Assembly: GCA_002840755.1 (NCBI GenBank)
Contig: PHBZ01000005.1
Location: 1-64,000 of the forward strand
Reading direction: 5' to 3'
Origin: Chloroflexi bacterium HGW-Chloroflexi-10
GTDB lineage: Bacteria; Chloroflexota; Anaerolineae; Anaerolineales; Anaerolineaceae
DNA length: 64,000 nucleotides
Of this stretch, positions 1-8,488 are shown piece after piece. A program made the position numbers and the translations under genes. How positions within the stretch are numbered: position 1 is the stretch's first letter; every line of letters begins with the position of its first letter. Below the pieces are notes generated by a model. That model worked only from the letters and a program-made list of their open reading frames with translations, searched no databases and had not been told where the DNA came from.

Positions 1-2394
1 TTCGCCAGCTTCATGGTGACTATTACTTCGATTATTCCAATACAGCGCATTCCCGGGCTCTAGTTCAATCGCTTTGCTCAAATCCGCGATCGCCGCCTGG
101 TATTCGCCAGCTGCATGGTAACTCACCCCACGACTATTCCAGTACTTCGCATTCCCGGGCTCCAGTTCAATCGCTTTGTCACAATCCGCGATCGCCGCTG
201 TGTAATTACCGGTTACATGGTAACTCACCCCACGACTATTCCAATAACTGGCAATCCCGGGCTCCAGTTCAATCGCTTTGCTCGCATCCGCGATCGCTGC
301 CGTGTGATAACCGGTTACAAGGTAACTCCCCCCACGAATATCCCAATAAAGGGCATTCTCGGGCTCCAGTTCAATCGCTTTGCTCGCATCCGCGATCGCT
401 GCCGTGTAATTACCGGCTGCATAGTAACTCAACCCACGCCAACACCAATTCGATGCATTCCCAGGCTCCAGTTCAATCGCTTTGCTCGTATCCGCGATCG
501 CTTCAACAAAATTCCTTAACCAGTTATAGCTATAGCCTCTTGAAACATAATACTTGGCATTTAGCGGTTCTAATGCTATTGCCTTGTTCTTTTCTTCTAT
601 TGCCCTTTCAAAATCCATGGCTAAATGATATGTTACTCCGAGAGAATAAAGATATTCGGCTTTATCTGGTGTTAGTTCAATCAATTTCAAGAAATATTCA
701 ATTGATTTTTGATAATTTTCTTTACTCTGATAGGCAATACCCTGCAAATATAGAACATGTTCCCGGTATTTTTCGCCTTGGATATGAAATCCATTTAATT
801 TCATCAGGCATTCTAAAACCTTATCTCCATTTTCTTTTTCAAACGCTATAAACAAATCATCCAGAATTTCCCCCACTTTTTGATTCTCTCCTAATTCTAG
901 GTCTTTTTCAGCATTATGAATAACAGAAATCAATAATTTTATAAACTCATTGTCATTCTTAAAACTGGACTCCAAAAAAATGTCAAGAATATCTCCAAAA
1001 AATGAACTCGATTTTGCACAGTAGGAATGATAGATTTTTTCCAGTTCAAACGTTTGCCATTCTTTTTTTCTCGTTATATTTCCGTTTCCATCGAGAGACC
1101 CTTGCTTTTCTATAAAATATTGTGTTAGATTTTCATGATACCTTATCCACGTACCTCGATTTACCTGTTTCTGATATCGTAATAACAATTTACGGATTAC
1201 ATCATGGTAAATTCGATCTCCACCCTGCAATGTCCTAATAAATGGTAATCGTTCCAACCACGTAAAGTCTTCTCTTTGATTTTCTATTTTTAAACTTTTT
1301 AGAACTTCTTCATTCAAAAATCGTGGAAAAGCAGCTTTTATAATGGTCTCTTTTTTATTTGGATCTCCTACCCATTTCATGATGCGTTCAATCGCAGTAT
1401 CCGTTACATCATAAATATCTGTAATTCTCTTAGGCTTTAATTCAGCCAAAGTAGTTACCAGAATTGGCAAATTTCCGCTGATTTCAATAATCAAATTAAC
1501 CAAATCTTCATCAACTATTTCATAAAATGCAAGATACTTTTTGGTCTCTTCATCCGTAAATGGTTCTAAAGAAAATGATGAGCAAATTGAAAAATAATCA
1601 CTCCAATTATTGGGTTCTAATTCATCCCGCCCTGCAATTACAAACACAATATTGACAGGCACTTCCCCAAATCTCTCATCAAGAACATTCCTGATCCATT
1701 CATCAAGAAATTGTCCTGTGAATTCAAATGTATCAAAAAATAAAACGATAATTTGATCAGAATCGATTTCCGTTAACCCTTTTAAAAATAACGGGGTTAA
1801 TTCTGAATTAGGATTTAGAATCAACTTTTTATCGGCAACAGATGCATCCTTAAATTTTCTGGAAACAAATTCAGCAAATGCTCCAACTTTATCTAGCATT
1901 TGATCTTGCGGTATGATTTCCTCAATAGTCCTGGTGAATTCACCAACCCCAGGAATAAATTTTATTCCAGTTAATGCTCCCTTTGCTAAAGTTCTACCAA
2001 AGAAGCCGGCGAACTGCATACCTTCGGTATCTGCATCAAGCTGCTCTTTCATCTGAAGGTACTTTTTATATTTAGATTCAAATTCTTTGAATTTTTCTCT
2101 CTGGTCCTCAAACCCCTCAACAAAAGCATTCAAAACCGCCGGCACGCCAATAACGCTTTCATCAACGTAACCAGTCAAAGCCCCAAAACTTTCTTTAGCC
2201 TTATTCCTATACTGATCAATCAAACGCGACTTTCCAACACCGCCAATGCCATGAATAAAAAACAGGTTCTTAAAATCATCATGCTCGTCCCCCAAAGCCA
2301 GGTTCTTTACAAATAAATCAATCTGTTCTTCCCGTCCGACAAACCTGTTTTCTAAATTCTTATCTATTCGTTGTTTGATTGTTTTTCTGGCCAT
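1..2394 (-). CDS. STAND/NB-ARC-like ATPase with C-terminal TPR repeats (partial, runs off left edge)
   Basis: A single open frame runs from an ATG at 2394 to the window edge (798 codons, no stop), so the C-terminus is missing. Near residue 45 a Walker A loop (GIGGVGKS) follows a region of the type FVGREEQI, the usual start of NB-ARC/AAA16 STAND ATPases. A hydrophobic strand ending in acidic residues (IIVLFFDTFE) near residue 225 fits Walker B. From about residue 590 the protein becomes TPR repeats of 34 residues (pattern NALYW..RG.SY...G.Y.AAIAD.SKAIELEPG), which are near-identical at DNA level. STAND proteins typically act as switches sensing a target through the repeats; many serve in antiphage defence or signalling. 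The specific target is unknown. Start choice: ATG just before the conserved N-terminus. Confidence 0.85.
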   Translation of the reverse strand, partial: MARKTIKQRIDKNLENRFVGREEQIDLFVKNLALGDEHDDFKNLFFIHGIGGVGKSRLIDQYRNKAKESFGALTGYVDESVIGVPAVLNAFVEGFEDQREKFKEFESKYKKYLQMKEQLDADTEGMQFAGFFGRTLAKGALTGIKFIPGVGEFTRTIEEIIPQDQMLDKVGAFAEFVSRKFKDASVADKKLILNPNSELTPLFLKGLTEIDSDQIIVLFFDTFEFTGQFLDEWIRNVLDERFGEVPVNIVFVIAGRDELEPNNWSDYFSICSSFSLEPFTDEETKKYLAFYEIVDEDLVNLIIEISGNLPILVTTLAELKPKRITDIYDVTDTAIERIMKWVGDPNKKETIIKAAFPRFLNEEVLKSLKIENQREDFTWLERLPFIRTLQGGDRIYHDVIRKLLLRYQKQVNRGTWIRYHENLTQYFIEKQGSLDGNGNITRKKEWQTFELEKIYHSYCAKSSSFFGDILDIFLESSFKNDNEFIKLLISVIHNAEKDLELGENQKVGEILDDLFIAFEKENGDKVLECLMKLNGFHIQGEKYREHVLYLQGIAYQSKENYQKSIEYFLKLIELTPDKAEYLYSLGVTYHLAMDFERAIEEKNKAIALEPLNAKYYVSRGYSYNWLRNFVEAIADTSKAIELEPGNASNWCWRGLSYYAAGNYTAAIADASKAIELEPENALYWDIRGGSYLVTGYHTAAIADASKAIELEPGIASYWNSRGVSYHVTGNYTAAIADCDKAIELEPGNAKYWNSRGVSYHAAGEYQAAIADLSKAIELEPGNALYWNNRSNSHHEAGE
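30..520 (-). repeat. Five tandem 102-bp DNA repeats encoding TPR units
   Basis: The motif ctccagttcaatcgctttg recurs at about 57, 160, 262, 364 and 466, a period of 102 bp (34 codons). Each unit also holds the octamer gcgatcgc. High nucleotide identity suggests recent unit duplication or homogenisation. Confidence 0.85.
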
Positions 2395-2471
2395 TTTTAT
2401 CCCATCCTTCTCAGGCAAACTTCAAAACCAATAGTTTATTATAGTGATTCTTCTGTAAAAAAATCAATAAC

Positions 2472-2621
2472 TCACTCCGGAAAGAAAATCACTTTTAACA
2501 CCGCAGCAATGATCAAAACCACCACAATCAATGACCCGAATCCCCCAGGTTTATCATTCCGCGCCCATCGCGAAATATCCCGCTTTGAAAATGGATTATA
2601 TTCGGTTTGCTTCTTTCCCAT
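2472..2621 (-). CDS. Small single-pass membrane protein, 49 aa
   Basis: An ATG at 2621 opens a 49-codon frame ending in TGA at 2472. The first 27 residues are polar and basic (start MGKKQTEYNPFSKRDISRWA), followed by one strongly hydrophobic segment (SLIVVVLIIAAVLKVIFF) and two final residues. It lies about 80 bp upstream of the STAND gene on the same strand, so the two could be co-transcribed. Function is unknown; a membrane partner of the STAND protein is speculation. The upstream ribosome-binding site is weak (GGGCGGTG). Confidence 0.5.
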   Translation of the reverse strand: MGKKQTEYNPFSKRDISRWARNDKPGGFGSLIVVVLIIAAVLKVIFFPE

Positions 2622-2643
2622 GGTTCACCGCCCTAGAAAATAG

Positions 2644-2982
2644 TAATTGATTATCCAAAAAAAATTGAACTTATGTGATTTTATCAATTAATTATATTAT
2701 ATATAAAAATACAATTTCAGACTTTATTGCTTGTTTTTCTTAATTTATATATAATGAATATTAGCTAGTCAATTTTGGGGGATATCCCAAAAACAATCTA
2801 TTATTGTTGATAGTAAACAAGTTTTCTCATAATAAAATTTTTATATTTCTAAATTCAGCAAGCATTATTTTTTTGACACACTTTCCTTTCCATATTATCT
2901 AATATTTATTACTGATATGTATCTTTAGTTTTTTTAGTAATCAAAAAAATGTTAATTAAATGTGTGATTTAAGGAGGAAAAA
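2644..2982. other. AT-rich intergenic region
   Basis: About 340 bp of very AT-rich sequence between divergently transcribed genes. It must hold promoters for both directions, but I could not single out one convincing -35/-10 pair. A strong ribosome-binding site (aaggagg, 2971-2977) lies at its right end. Confidence 0.5.
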
Positions 2983-3783
2983 ATGTTTGTTATTTCAAAA
3001 GACAAAAAACATGAATTTAATTTGCTGTCACAAGAAACTTTTGTTTCGAAACATACTGAAAAAATATTACAAAAAATACAAATTGAAATTATCGTTGTCG
3101 GAGAGAAAGGGAACAACGATTTTCTTTCTTTGATCGAAACATTTAAATCAAAAGGTTTAGAAATTTTTGATGAAAAAACCAATCAAACAAAAAAATGGGA
3201 TGTCGGAAACACATCTTGGAGCTATCGCCAAGGTTCCGAATATTACTATCATAAAATAAATCTTTCAGAAATGGAAACTTTAGAAATTGAAAGTTTACAA
3301 ATTAATGATTTAGTTGTTAAACCATATAAATACAATGAAAGAATAGATAAAGATTCTGATCATATTATCATACAAGCTTCCATTAAATTAAACCTAGATC
3401 AACACAATGAACTTAAGGATTTGATGAATAAAAAAGAAGAAGTTGTCGTTATTCGAAATGGAATAAATGGCAAAGAGATTAACCTACGTTTTGGAATCAG
3501 CTATTGGTCAGAAGAAGAATCTAACTATAAACATACTTTATATCTTTTTTCACCAAAAGATGATTCCGATAATTTGGGTTTAGCTTCTTTATTTATATGG
3601 ATTAAAAACCTAAGAAATGTTGTTGGTAAACATAATGTAATGATAGATGCATTGTTGTGTTTATTAGTAAAAAAATCAATATTGAGTTCAGAAGAATTAG
3701 ACCAAATAAAGGCATTTGATGAATTGAATAAAAAAGATTTTATTTTTGATTTATTTAAAGTTGATGACGTTGATAAATTATAA
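2983..3783 (+). CDS. Hypothetical protein, 266 aa, AT-rich gene
   Basis: Preceded by a strong Shine-Dalgarno (aaggagg) ending 5 bp before the ATG. The protein is soluble, rich in Lys, Asp and Glu, with no signal peptide or membrane segment. I recognise no family. Its base composition is much more AT-rich than the phage genes to its right, suggesting separate acquisition. It ends about 35 bp from the convergent end of the phage module. Its position next to a STAND ATPase could mean an accessory or defence island, but nothing in the protein itself shows that. Confidence 0.75.
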   Translation: MFVISKDKKHEFNLLSQETFVSKHTEKILQKIQIEIIVVGEKGNNDFLSLIETFKSKGLEIFDEKTNQTKKWDVGNTSWSYRQGSEYYYHKINLSEMETLEIESLQINDLVVKPYKYNERIDKDSDHIIIQASIKLNLDQHNELKDLMNKKEEVVVIRNGINGKEINLRFGISYWSEEESNYKHTLYLFSPKDDSDNLGLASLFIWIKNLRNVVGKHNVMIDALLCLLVKKSILSSEELDQIKAFDELNKKDFIFDLFKVDDVDKL

Positions 3784-3818
3784 AAAAAGGAAAAATTAAT
3801 TTCTCAAAAAGGATGGTT

Positions 3819-5225
3819 TTAAATAATACTTATCTCTCCCCACCCCGTGACCGCCACCCCGCCGATCCAATCCATCCACGCACCCCATTCCGCGCCGGCC
3901 AGCGTCCACAGCTTCCCATTCTCATCCATTCGCCACTCCGGATCCTCTTTCCGTTCCCAAATCACCAGGTTCCGTTGACCATCCACCGCAGCATCCAGCT
4001 TCCTACCTGATAGAGTCCCCACATTCAGCAGATCGGTAATTTCTTCCAGGCAGCTCCGTTCAAGCGGACGCCACAACCGGCCCTGCACCCCAGACGCATC
4101 GATCACCCGCACCCCCTTCAAAAACTGACCGCCTGCCCCGGCTATCAGCTTGATCTGTTCGCTTGTCTCTTTGCCGCCCAAAACAGCAAAGCCCATATCC
4201 CCGGCCTGTAAAACCCACGCGGACCCATTCCACCCGCGCAGCTCGCCGTTCGCATACCCCGCGCCTTCATCCACCTGCACCACGTAATAATGATTCGCGT
4301 CAAGAGCGCCAGATCGTCTCACCACCAGCCAGTACACGCCGCCGGCTGCCAGAGCCGCAGCGCTCAACATACACCCCACCCAATTCAAGCCGCCGGTCAG
4401 CTCAGCGCCGGCCAGCGTGCCGCTCGCCAAAACCGCCGCGCCCGGCACGCCGCTGTTATCCGCAGCAATCTCAAAAACAATCTGGTCAGTCGGTTCCCCG
4501 GTTTTCCCCATCCGTACCCAGGTTTCAAAGGTGCTCAACCCGCCGGCAGGTACCAAAAACTTTTGGCCAATTTTCGCCGCCGAGCTGTACCGCCCAAACA
4601 CAGATTCCAGCTTTCCCTCGATCAGATATCCTAAAAATCCACCGTCCTGGCGGTAAAATTTCCAGCCTAATGTATCCCACCATCCCCGGCAGTCTATTAT
4701 GATCTTTTCGTCCGAATTCGTTCCGGATTCGATTGTTTTCTGAAATTGCCCTTTTTCCTTCAGCCAGCTCAAAGCAGCAGCCAGCGCTTCACCAGGTGTC
4801 GCCCTGGGGAGAAATCCAATCCATTCTTTTTGGCCAAACGCCGCCACACCCTGGCTATCTTCCACAAATCCGGAAACAGCCGCCGCCGTTTCCCAGGTCG
4901 CCCGTCCGCTCAGGCTTTCATAACGCACCGCCACCCGGTTGGCATACCCATCCAAAGACAGGCTAAAGCGCTGTACGCCTTTCTGCAGCGTCACCCCATG
5001 CACATACCCGCCCCAAATCACTTCCCCATGCTCGCAGTACACTTCCACCCCAAAGCGCAGCAGGTCCAGCACCCGCTCCAGATGGTACTCCAGCTTGCCG
5101 GCCAGTTCCAGCTCCGCCCGCTTAGGTCCACCCGGCAGATCCCAACTCAGATCTTTCACTGTCAGCAGCCCATCCAGCGCCGCATACTTGCGAAACTCCC
5201 GATCCAGCAAAACGACCTGGTTCAT
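3819..5225 (-). CDS. Phage structural protein (tail/baseplate-like), 468 aa, last gene of phage module
   Basis: The N-terminal 100 residues (a strand-rich stretch around GEVIWGGYVHGVTL) look like a tail-hub or baseplate-type beta domain. Residues about 230-350 (from LSTFETWVRM to GDMGFAVLGG) form a jelly-roll of a kind often seen in carbohydrate-binding tail proteins. The gene overlaps the stop of the upstream gene by 4 bp (ATGA), so translation is probably coupled. It is the final gene of the minus-strand run that begins with the terminases. Structural role is an inference from position and size; the exact tail part is not determined. Confidence 0.65.
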   Translation of the reverse strand: MNQVVLLDREFRKYAALDGLLTVKDLSWDLPGGPKRAELELAGKLEYHLERVLDLLRFGVEVYCEHGEVIWGGYVHGVTLQKGVQRFSLSLDGYANRVAVRYESLSGRATWETAAAVSGFVEDSQGVAAFGQKEWIGFLPRATPGEALAAALSWLKEKGQFQKTIESGTNSDEKIIIDCRGWWDTLGWKFYRQDGGFLGYLIEGKLESVFGRYSSAAKIGQKFLVPAGGLSTFETWVRMGKTGEPTDQIVFEIAADNSGVPGAAVLASGTLAGAELTGGLNWVGCMLSAAALAAGGVYWLVVRRSGALDANHYYVVQVDEGAGYANGELRGWNGSAWVLQAGDMGFAVLGGKETSEQIKLIAGAGGQFLKGVRVIDASGVQGRLWRPLERSCLEEITDLLNVGTLSGRKLDAAVDGQRNLVIWERKEDPEWRMDENGKLWTLAGAEWGAWMDWIGGVAVTGWGEISII

Positions 5226-6529
5226 AAATTTTTTCTCCGTGGCCGGTATTCCACTTTCAGCTTCACCTGGTCATCAATAGCGCAGCTGCCCCCAACCTCG
5301 CCCATCAAAGCCGCCAGGTACATATCCACCCCCGGAACCATCCAGATCCCTTTGCCAATCCCCTGGTGGGTGATCTTCCAGCGTCCGGTCGATGTTGCTT
5401 CACTGATCACCAATCCGCGCTCATCCACCAACCTTTCACCCACAGCCAGGCCGCCGCTCCCTAAAGTGGCATAGGTTCGCCAGCCATCCACCGCCATCAA
5501 ATATACGAAATCCACAGCCAGAGAATGCCCCCCACTCACATCTCGCCGGCAGAACAGCGAGAGCCGCACATCCTCCACAGCCACATCCCCCAAACTCACC
5601 GGTGGCACATGCACCGCCGGCAGCGCCTGCAAAAGCTTCCCGCTTTCCAGTTTCTGCCAGGCAGATACTTCCAAACTTTCGCCATGTTTCACGCCCCAGC
5701 GCACCCAAAAATCCGCACCAGGTGCGGCAGCAAAGCGCACCACCGGACGAAACACCCGGCCATCCATCCACCTCGCCAACTCGTGATCAATCACCCAATA
5801 CAGGCTTTCAACCTCAGCCGTTCCACTCCATTGGACCAGCGTATAAGCCCCGCCGCTGCTGCTCGCATCCGGAACCACCCCCGAAGTGATTTCACTCAAT
5901 CCACTTTCCCCTTCAAAGTAAGGTCGAAGATCCCCCAAACCGTGAAATCCTTCGCCCAGATACACTTCCGCATAAACCTTGCCCGCTCGCACATTCTCAA
6001 TCCGCACTCTGGCCGGTGCCGGCAGTTCACCGCTGATCGTACTCCCCACAATCATCGCGAACGGATTCCGCCCGGAAGCGTAGGAATTGTCCACCAGCAG
6101 CTCCGGCTGATTGTTGCCATGCACATTGCTCAAAGCCGCAGCCCGTAACGAGCCTTCCCAAAAATTCTCGCGTTCAATCGTCAGGCAGATCCCCATCCCG
6201 CCCCGCATCCGGTCGGCGCTCCCATGGCCAAGAAAAGCAATCGACCCCGCCAACACTTTTGATTTATACGGAGTCTCCCGCAAATCCGGAACTAATGAAA
6301 GCACAGCTTCAGCCTGTCCCAGACGGATCCGCGAGAAGGCCATCTCCACACTCCGGATAAATGCGTCAATGCTGCCCGGTGCGCCATGTAAAATGATTTC
6401 CAGCTCTTCCTGGAAGGTCTCGCCCAGCTCCTTCCCCGGTCGCCGCCGGCAGCCCTTTATCGGTTCCACAATATCCGGACCAAACAAAACAATCACATCC
6501 TCGCCAACATTCAAAATCAGGCTAAACAT
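5222..6529 (-). CDS. Phage structural protein, 435 aa
   Basis: The ATG at 6529 has a good ribosome-binding site (GAGGTGAT). The protein is mostly beta-rich, with no signal peptide or membrane helix. The stop overlaps the ATG of the 468-aa protein, so the two are probably made in fixed ratio and may bind each other. I infer a tail or virion-surface component from its place after the connector-like gene; no motif identifies it. No gene long enough for a tape measure lies between it and the capsid genes. Confidence 0.6.
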   Translation of the reverse strand: MFSLILNVGEDVIVLFGPDIVEPIKGCRRRPGKELGETFQEELEIILHGAPGSIDAFIRSVEMAFSRIRLGQAEAVLSLVPDLRETPYKSKVLAGSIAFLGHGSADRMRGGMGICLTIERENFWEGSLRAAALSNVHGNNQPELLVDNSYASGRNPFAMIVGSTISGELPAPARVRIENVRAGKVYAEVYLGEGFHGLGDLRPYFEGESGLSEITSGVVPDASSSGGAYTLVQWSGTAEVESLYWVIDHELARWMDGRVFRPVVRFAAAPGADFWVRWGVKHGESLEVSAWQKLESGKLLQALPAVHVPPVSLGDVAVEDVRLSLFCRRDVSGGHSLAVDFVYLMAVDGWRTYATLGSGGLAVGERLVDERGLVISEATSTGRWKITHQGIGKGIWMVPGVDMYLAALMGEVGGSCAIDDQVKLKVEYRPRRKNL

Positions 6530-6535
6530 ATCACC

Positions 6536-6946
6536 TCAATCCGGGTCGGGTAGGGTAAAGTAGGGGGCGCTTGCGCTGGTTTGGATCTGTTTGAGTCTCA
6601 GTTTTTCGACATCATCCCAAAAGTTCTTTTTTTGTTGGGCAGCCCAGCCGGCCAGTTCCAACCCGGTTTGGCTCAGTTCAAACACATCCGCCCGGTCCAC
6701 TGTGCGCATTTCCACAGCATAACTGGCCGCACCCCGTACAATCAAGTCAGCCATACCGGCATCCAAACTGGTGACCAATTCCCCATCCAGCCCTTCAATC
6801 CCCAGCTTGGTTCCCCAAATAGCCTGCACATCCCGCAAGGCCTGGCGAATAGCCTCATCCAAAACATCATCATCCCACACCAGCCGCGCCGCATCCATCA
6901 AATACGCCTCCACCCTTCCCCGCGCCGCCAGAATATCAAACGCCAT
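6536..6946 (-). CDS. Phage head-tail connector-like protein, 136 aa
   Basis: A small, mainly helical protein: the N-terminus has the pattern of head-completion proteins (ARGRVEAYL.DAARLVWDDDVLDEAIRQALRDVQ), followed by a second helical half. Size, helix pattern and location between capsid and tail-like genes fit a gp6-type connector. Its ATG overlaps the upstream stop by 11 bp, and a 6-bp gap separates it from the 435-aa gene. Assignment is by analogy only. Confidence 0.55.
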   Translation of the reverse strand: MAFDILAARGRVEAYLMDAARLVWDDDVLDEAIRQALRDVQAIWGTKLGIEGLDGELVTSLDAGMADLIVRGAASYAVEMRTVDRADVFELSQTGLELAGWAAQQKKNFWDDVEKLRLKQIQTSASAPYFTLPDPD

Positions 6947-7247
6947 TGCTTACCGCCTTAGAAAACTTCATCCCCGACCGCCCCACAATCACCACCTTAT
7001 CCGGATACACATGCCACCCCAGGAGCTGGGCAGGGTCTTCGTGTAACTCTTTGGCCAATAATAAAACCGCATCCGGAATACCACAAACATCACCGGTGCA
7101 GGCAGACGATTGACTCTTCTTACTCATTGACAAACCCTCCCCCGTGCCCGCAGACGCAGCACCCGTCTTGCTCACAGACAAGCCCTCCCCCTCCCAGGGG
7201 GAGCTGGAGGGGGTCTCAATGTCAACTATTCGCTTCTTTCTTCCCAT
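6936..7247 (-). CDS. Hypothetical phage-module protein (103 aa) with palindrome-encoded low-complexity insert
   Basis: I place the start at the ATG at 7247 (MGRKKRIVDIETPSSSPWEG), which has a GCAGGTG ribosome-binding site; a frame also opens at 7292 inside the endolysin gene. Residues about 10-45 are Gly/Ser/Ala-rich and encoded by a GC-rich palindromic repeat found elsewhere in this module. The C-terminal half (from DAVLLLAKELHEDPAQLLGW) looks like ordinary folded protein. Function is unknown. The insertion appears to have been accommodated in frame. Confidence 0.5.
   Translation of the reverse strand: MGRKKRIVDIETPSSSPWEGEGLSVSKTGAASAGTGEGLSMSKKSQSSACTGDVCGIPDAVLLLAKELHEDPAQLLGWHVYPDKVVIVGRSGMKFSKAVSNGV
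7100..7225. repeat. GC-rich palindromic repeat, copy 1 (inside a coding sequence)
   Basis: Contains the cores aaaccctcccccgtgccc, gacgcagcacccgtcttg and ccctccccctcccaggggga, and ends gagctggagggggtc. The same modules recur at 8330-8367, 10640-10830 and 12805-12945. The inverted ccctccccc/gggggag arms can fold into a hairpin. Confidence 0.75.
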
Positions 7248-7264
7248 ATATACACCTGCTTTTC

Positions 7265-8086
7265 TCAATGCTGCTTTTGATAGGCAGCCCATAAGATATT
7301 AACTTTCTCTTCCATGCTTAACTCCGGAATAACCGGAACCAACCCCAAAAATTCCCTTAATCCATTTTCATCCCCATTGAAGTAATTCAGATCCAGCGCG
7401 GTTTCACAACCAGGTAATACAAACTTATCCCCGCTCCATTGCCAGAAATGCCAGTCATCACAATTATCCGGTCGCCATGGTCCGCTTATTTTGGGTAAAA
7501 ATGTTTTCTTCAGGGTTGCCCAACTCGTTCTGATTCTATCCATGCCATACGGATAATGAGCCAACCACAGCGGCCAATCCGGCAGCCAGGTTTCCATCTC
7601 AGGCGCATACTCTTTCACAAAACTTGCCCGGGTATAAATCAATGTTTCTTTACCAAACTTTGATTTAACTAAATTGGCCAACTGCAAAGCGCTATCACTG
7701 ATCTTTTTTCCGCTGAATTTTTTTGTAACCCGCTGAACTTTCCACTCTTCCCAATCCTGCCAATACTGTTCAACGTCCACAGCCAGAAAATCAAAATCAA
7801 GACCGGTCACCGCTTTTACAAGTTTATCTAACTGCAAAGCTGGTGCATTGTTTGGATCATGCCAATGGTAAACACCCACGATCATCCCCGCAGCCCGAGC
7901 TTCGTACAAGTGCTTTTTTAACAGCGCATCTGTAGAGTAGCTGCCCTGGGACGCCTTAACAATCGCAAAGCGTACACCCTCTTTATAAAACATTGGCCAA
8001 TCAATTTCAGGCTGCCAGTGTGAAGCGTCAACGCCCAGGGTAAGAGAGCGGGGAACGCCCCCGCTCTCTGAACTTTTGGCAACCAT
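7265..8086 (-). CDS. GH25 lysozyme-type endolysin
   Basis: The sequence has the hallmarks of glycoside hydrolase family 25: GVDASHWQPEIDW near the N-terminus, FAIVKASQG, then GVYHW, and LAVDVEQYW, carrying the catalytic Asp-x-Glu pair. At 273 aa it is a single catalytic domain with a short tail and no clear wall-binding repeats. It would cleave the glycan strands of peptidoglycan at lysis. The gene starts 2 bp after the holin-like gene, forming a lysis pair. It has no signal peptide, so export would depend on the holin. Confidence 0.9.
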   Translation of the reverse strand: MVAKSSESGGVPRSLTLGVDASHWQPEIDWPMFYKEGVRFAIVKASQGSYSTDALLKKHLYEARAAGMIVGVYHWHDPNNAPALQLDKLVKAVTGLDFDFLAVDVEQYWQDWEEWKVQRVTKKFSGKKISDSALQLANLVKSKFGKETLIYTRASFVKEYAPEMETWLPDWPLWLAHYPYGMDRIRTSWATLKKTFLPKISGPWRPDNCDDWHFWQWSGDKFVLPGCETALDLNYFNGDENGLREFLGLVPVIPELSMEEKVNILWAAYQKQH

Positions 8087-8088
8087 TT

Positions 8089-8304
8089 TTACTTACTCGT
8101 TTTTTTGGTTAATGCCGGCATATGGGTTAAACCATCTTCCAACGCCACCCCCAGGATATACGCCACCAGCACATACACCAGGTTACTTACCTGCTCAGCA
8201 TCTACCGGAAAATCCGGATAAAACGCCTGCAGAACCACAAACACCAGCCCCACCAACGCCGCCCAAAACTTCCGCGACCCCAAAAGTAACTTAAGCTTAT
8301 CCAT
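8089..8304 (-). CDS. Holin-like small membrane protein, 71 aa
   Basis: The ATG at 8304 follows a GAAAGGA ribosome-binding site. The protein has an N-terminal hydrophobic segment (FWAALVGLVFVVLQAF), a short acidic hairpin and a second hydrophobic stretch (LVYVLVAYILGVALEDG). This resembles small phage holins, though holins are named by position more than by sequence. It directly precedes the endolysin gene. Confidence 0.7.
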   Translation of the reverse strand: MDKLKLLLGSRKFWAALVGLVFVVLQAFYPDFPVDAEQVSNLVYVLVAYILGVALEDGLTHMPALTKKTSK

Positions 8305-8488
8305 TGTCAATCCTTTCTAGCAAGATGAAAACCCTCCCCCCGGAACGGGGGGACAGAGGGGGGTCTTGTTAAGAACCTTCCCCACCTCATTACACATTAC
8401 TTTTTGACCAATCCAGAACCATCACCATCCGGAATCCTTAACTTCCTAATTCCAAATACCTGATTCCTCATTACCGGCGAATGTCGCC
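8305..8488. repeat. Intergenic palindromic repeat, copy 2, in phage operon
   Basis: The 184-bp gap includes a short perfect hairpin (ccccccggaacgggggg, about 8337-8353) followed by gacagaggggggtc. This is a compact member of the palindromic family at 7100, 10640 and 12805. The rest is AT-rich with repeats of the type aattcc. Confidence 0.65.

Noticed and set aside
115-851. Plus-strand frames over the left-edge repeats
   Set aside because: They are antisense shadows of the TPR repeats of the minus-strand STAND gene; their repetitive sequence mirrors that repeat.
4163-5474. Several long plus-strand frames across the phage structural genes
   Set aside because: Composition is Pro/Arg/His-rich with no ribosome-binding sites, typical of shadows opposite GC-rich genes.
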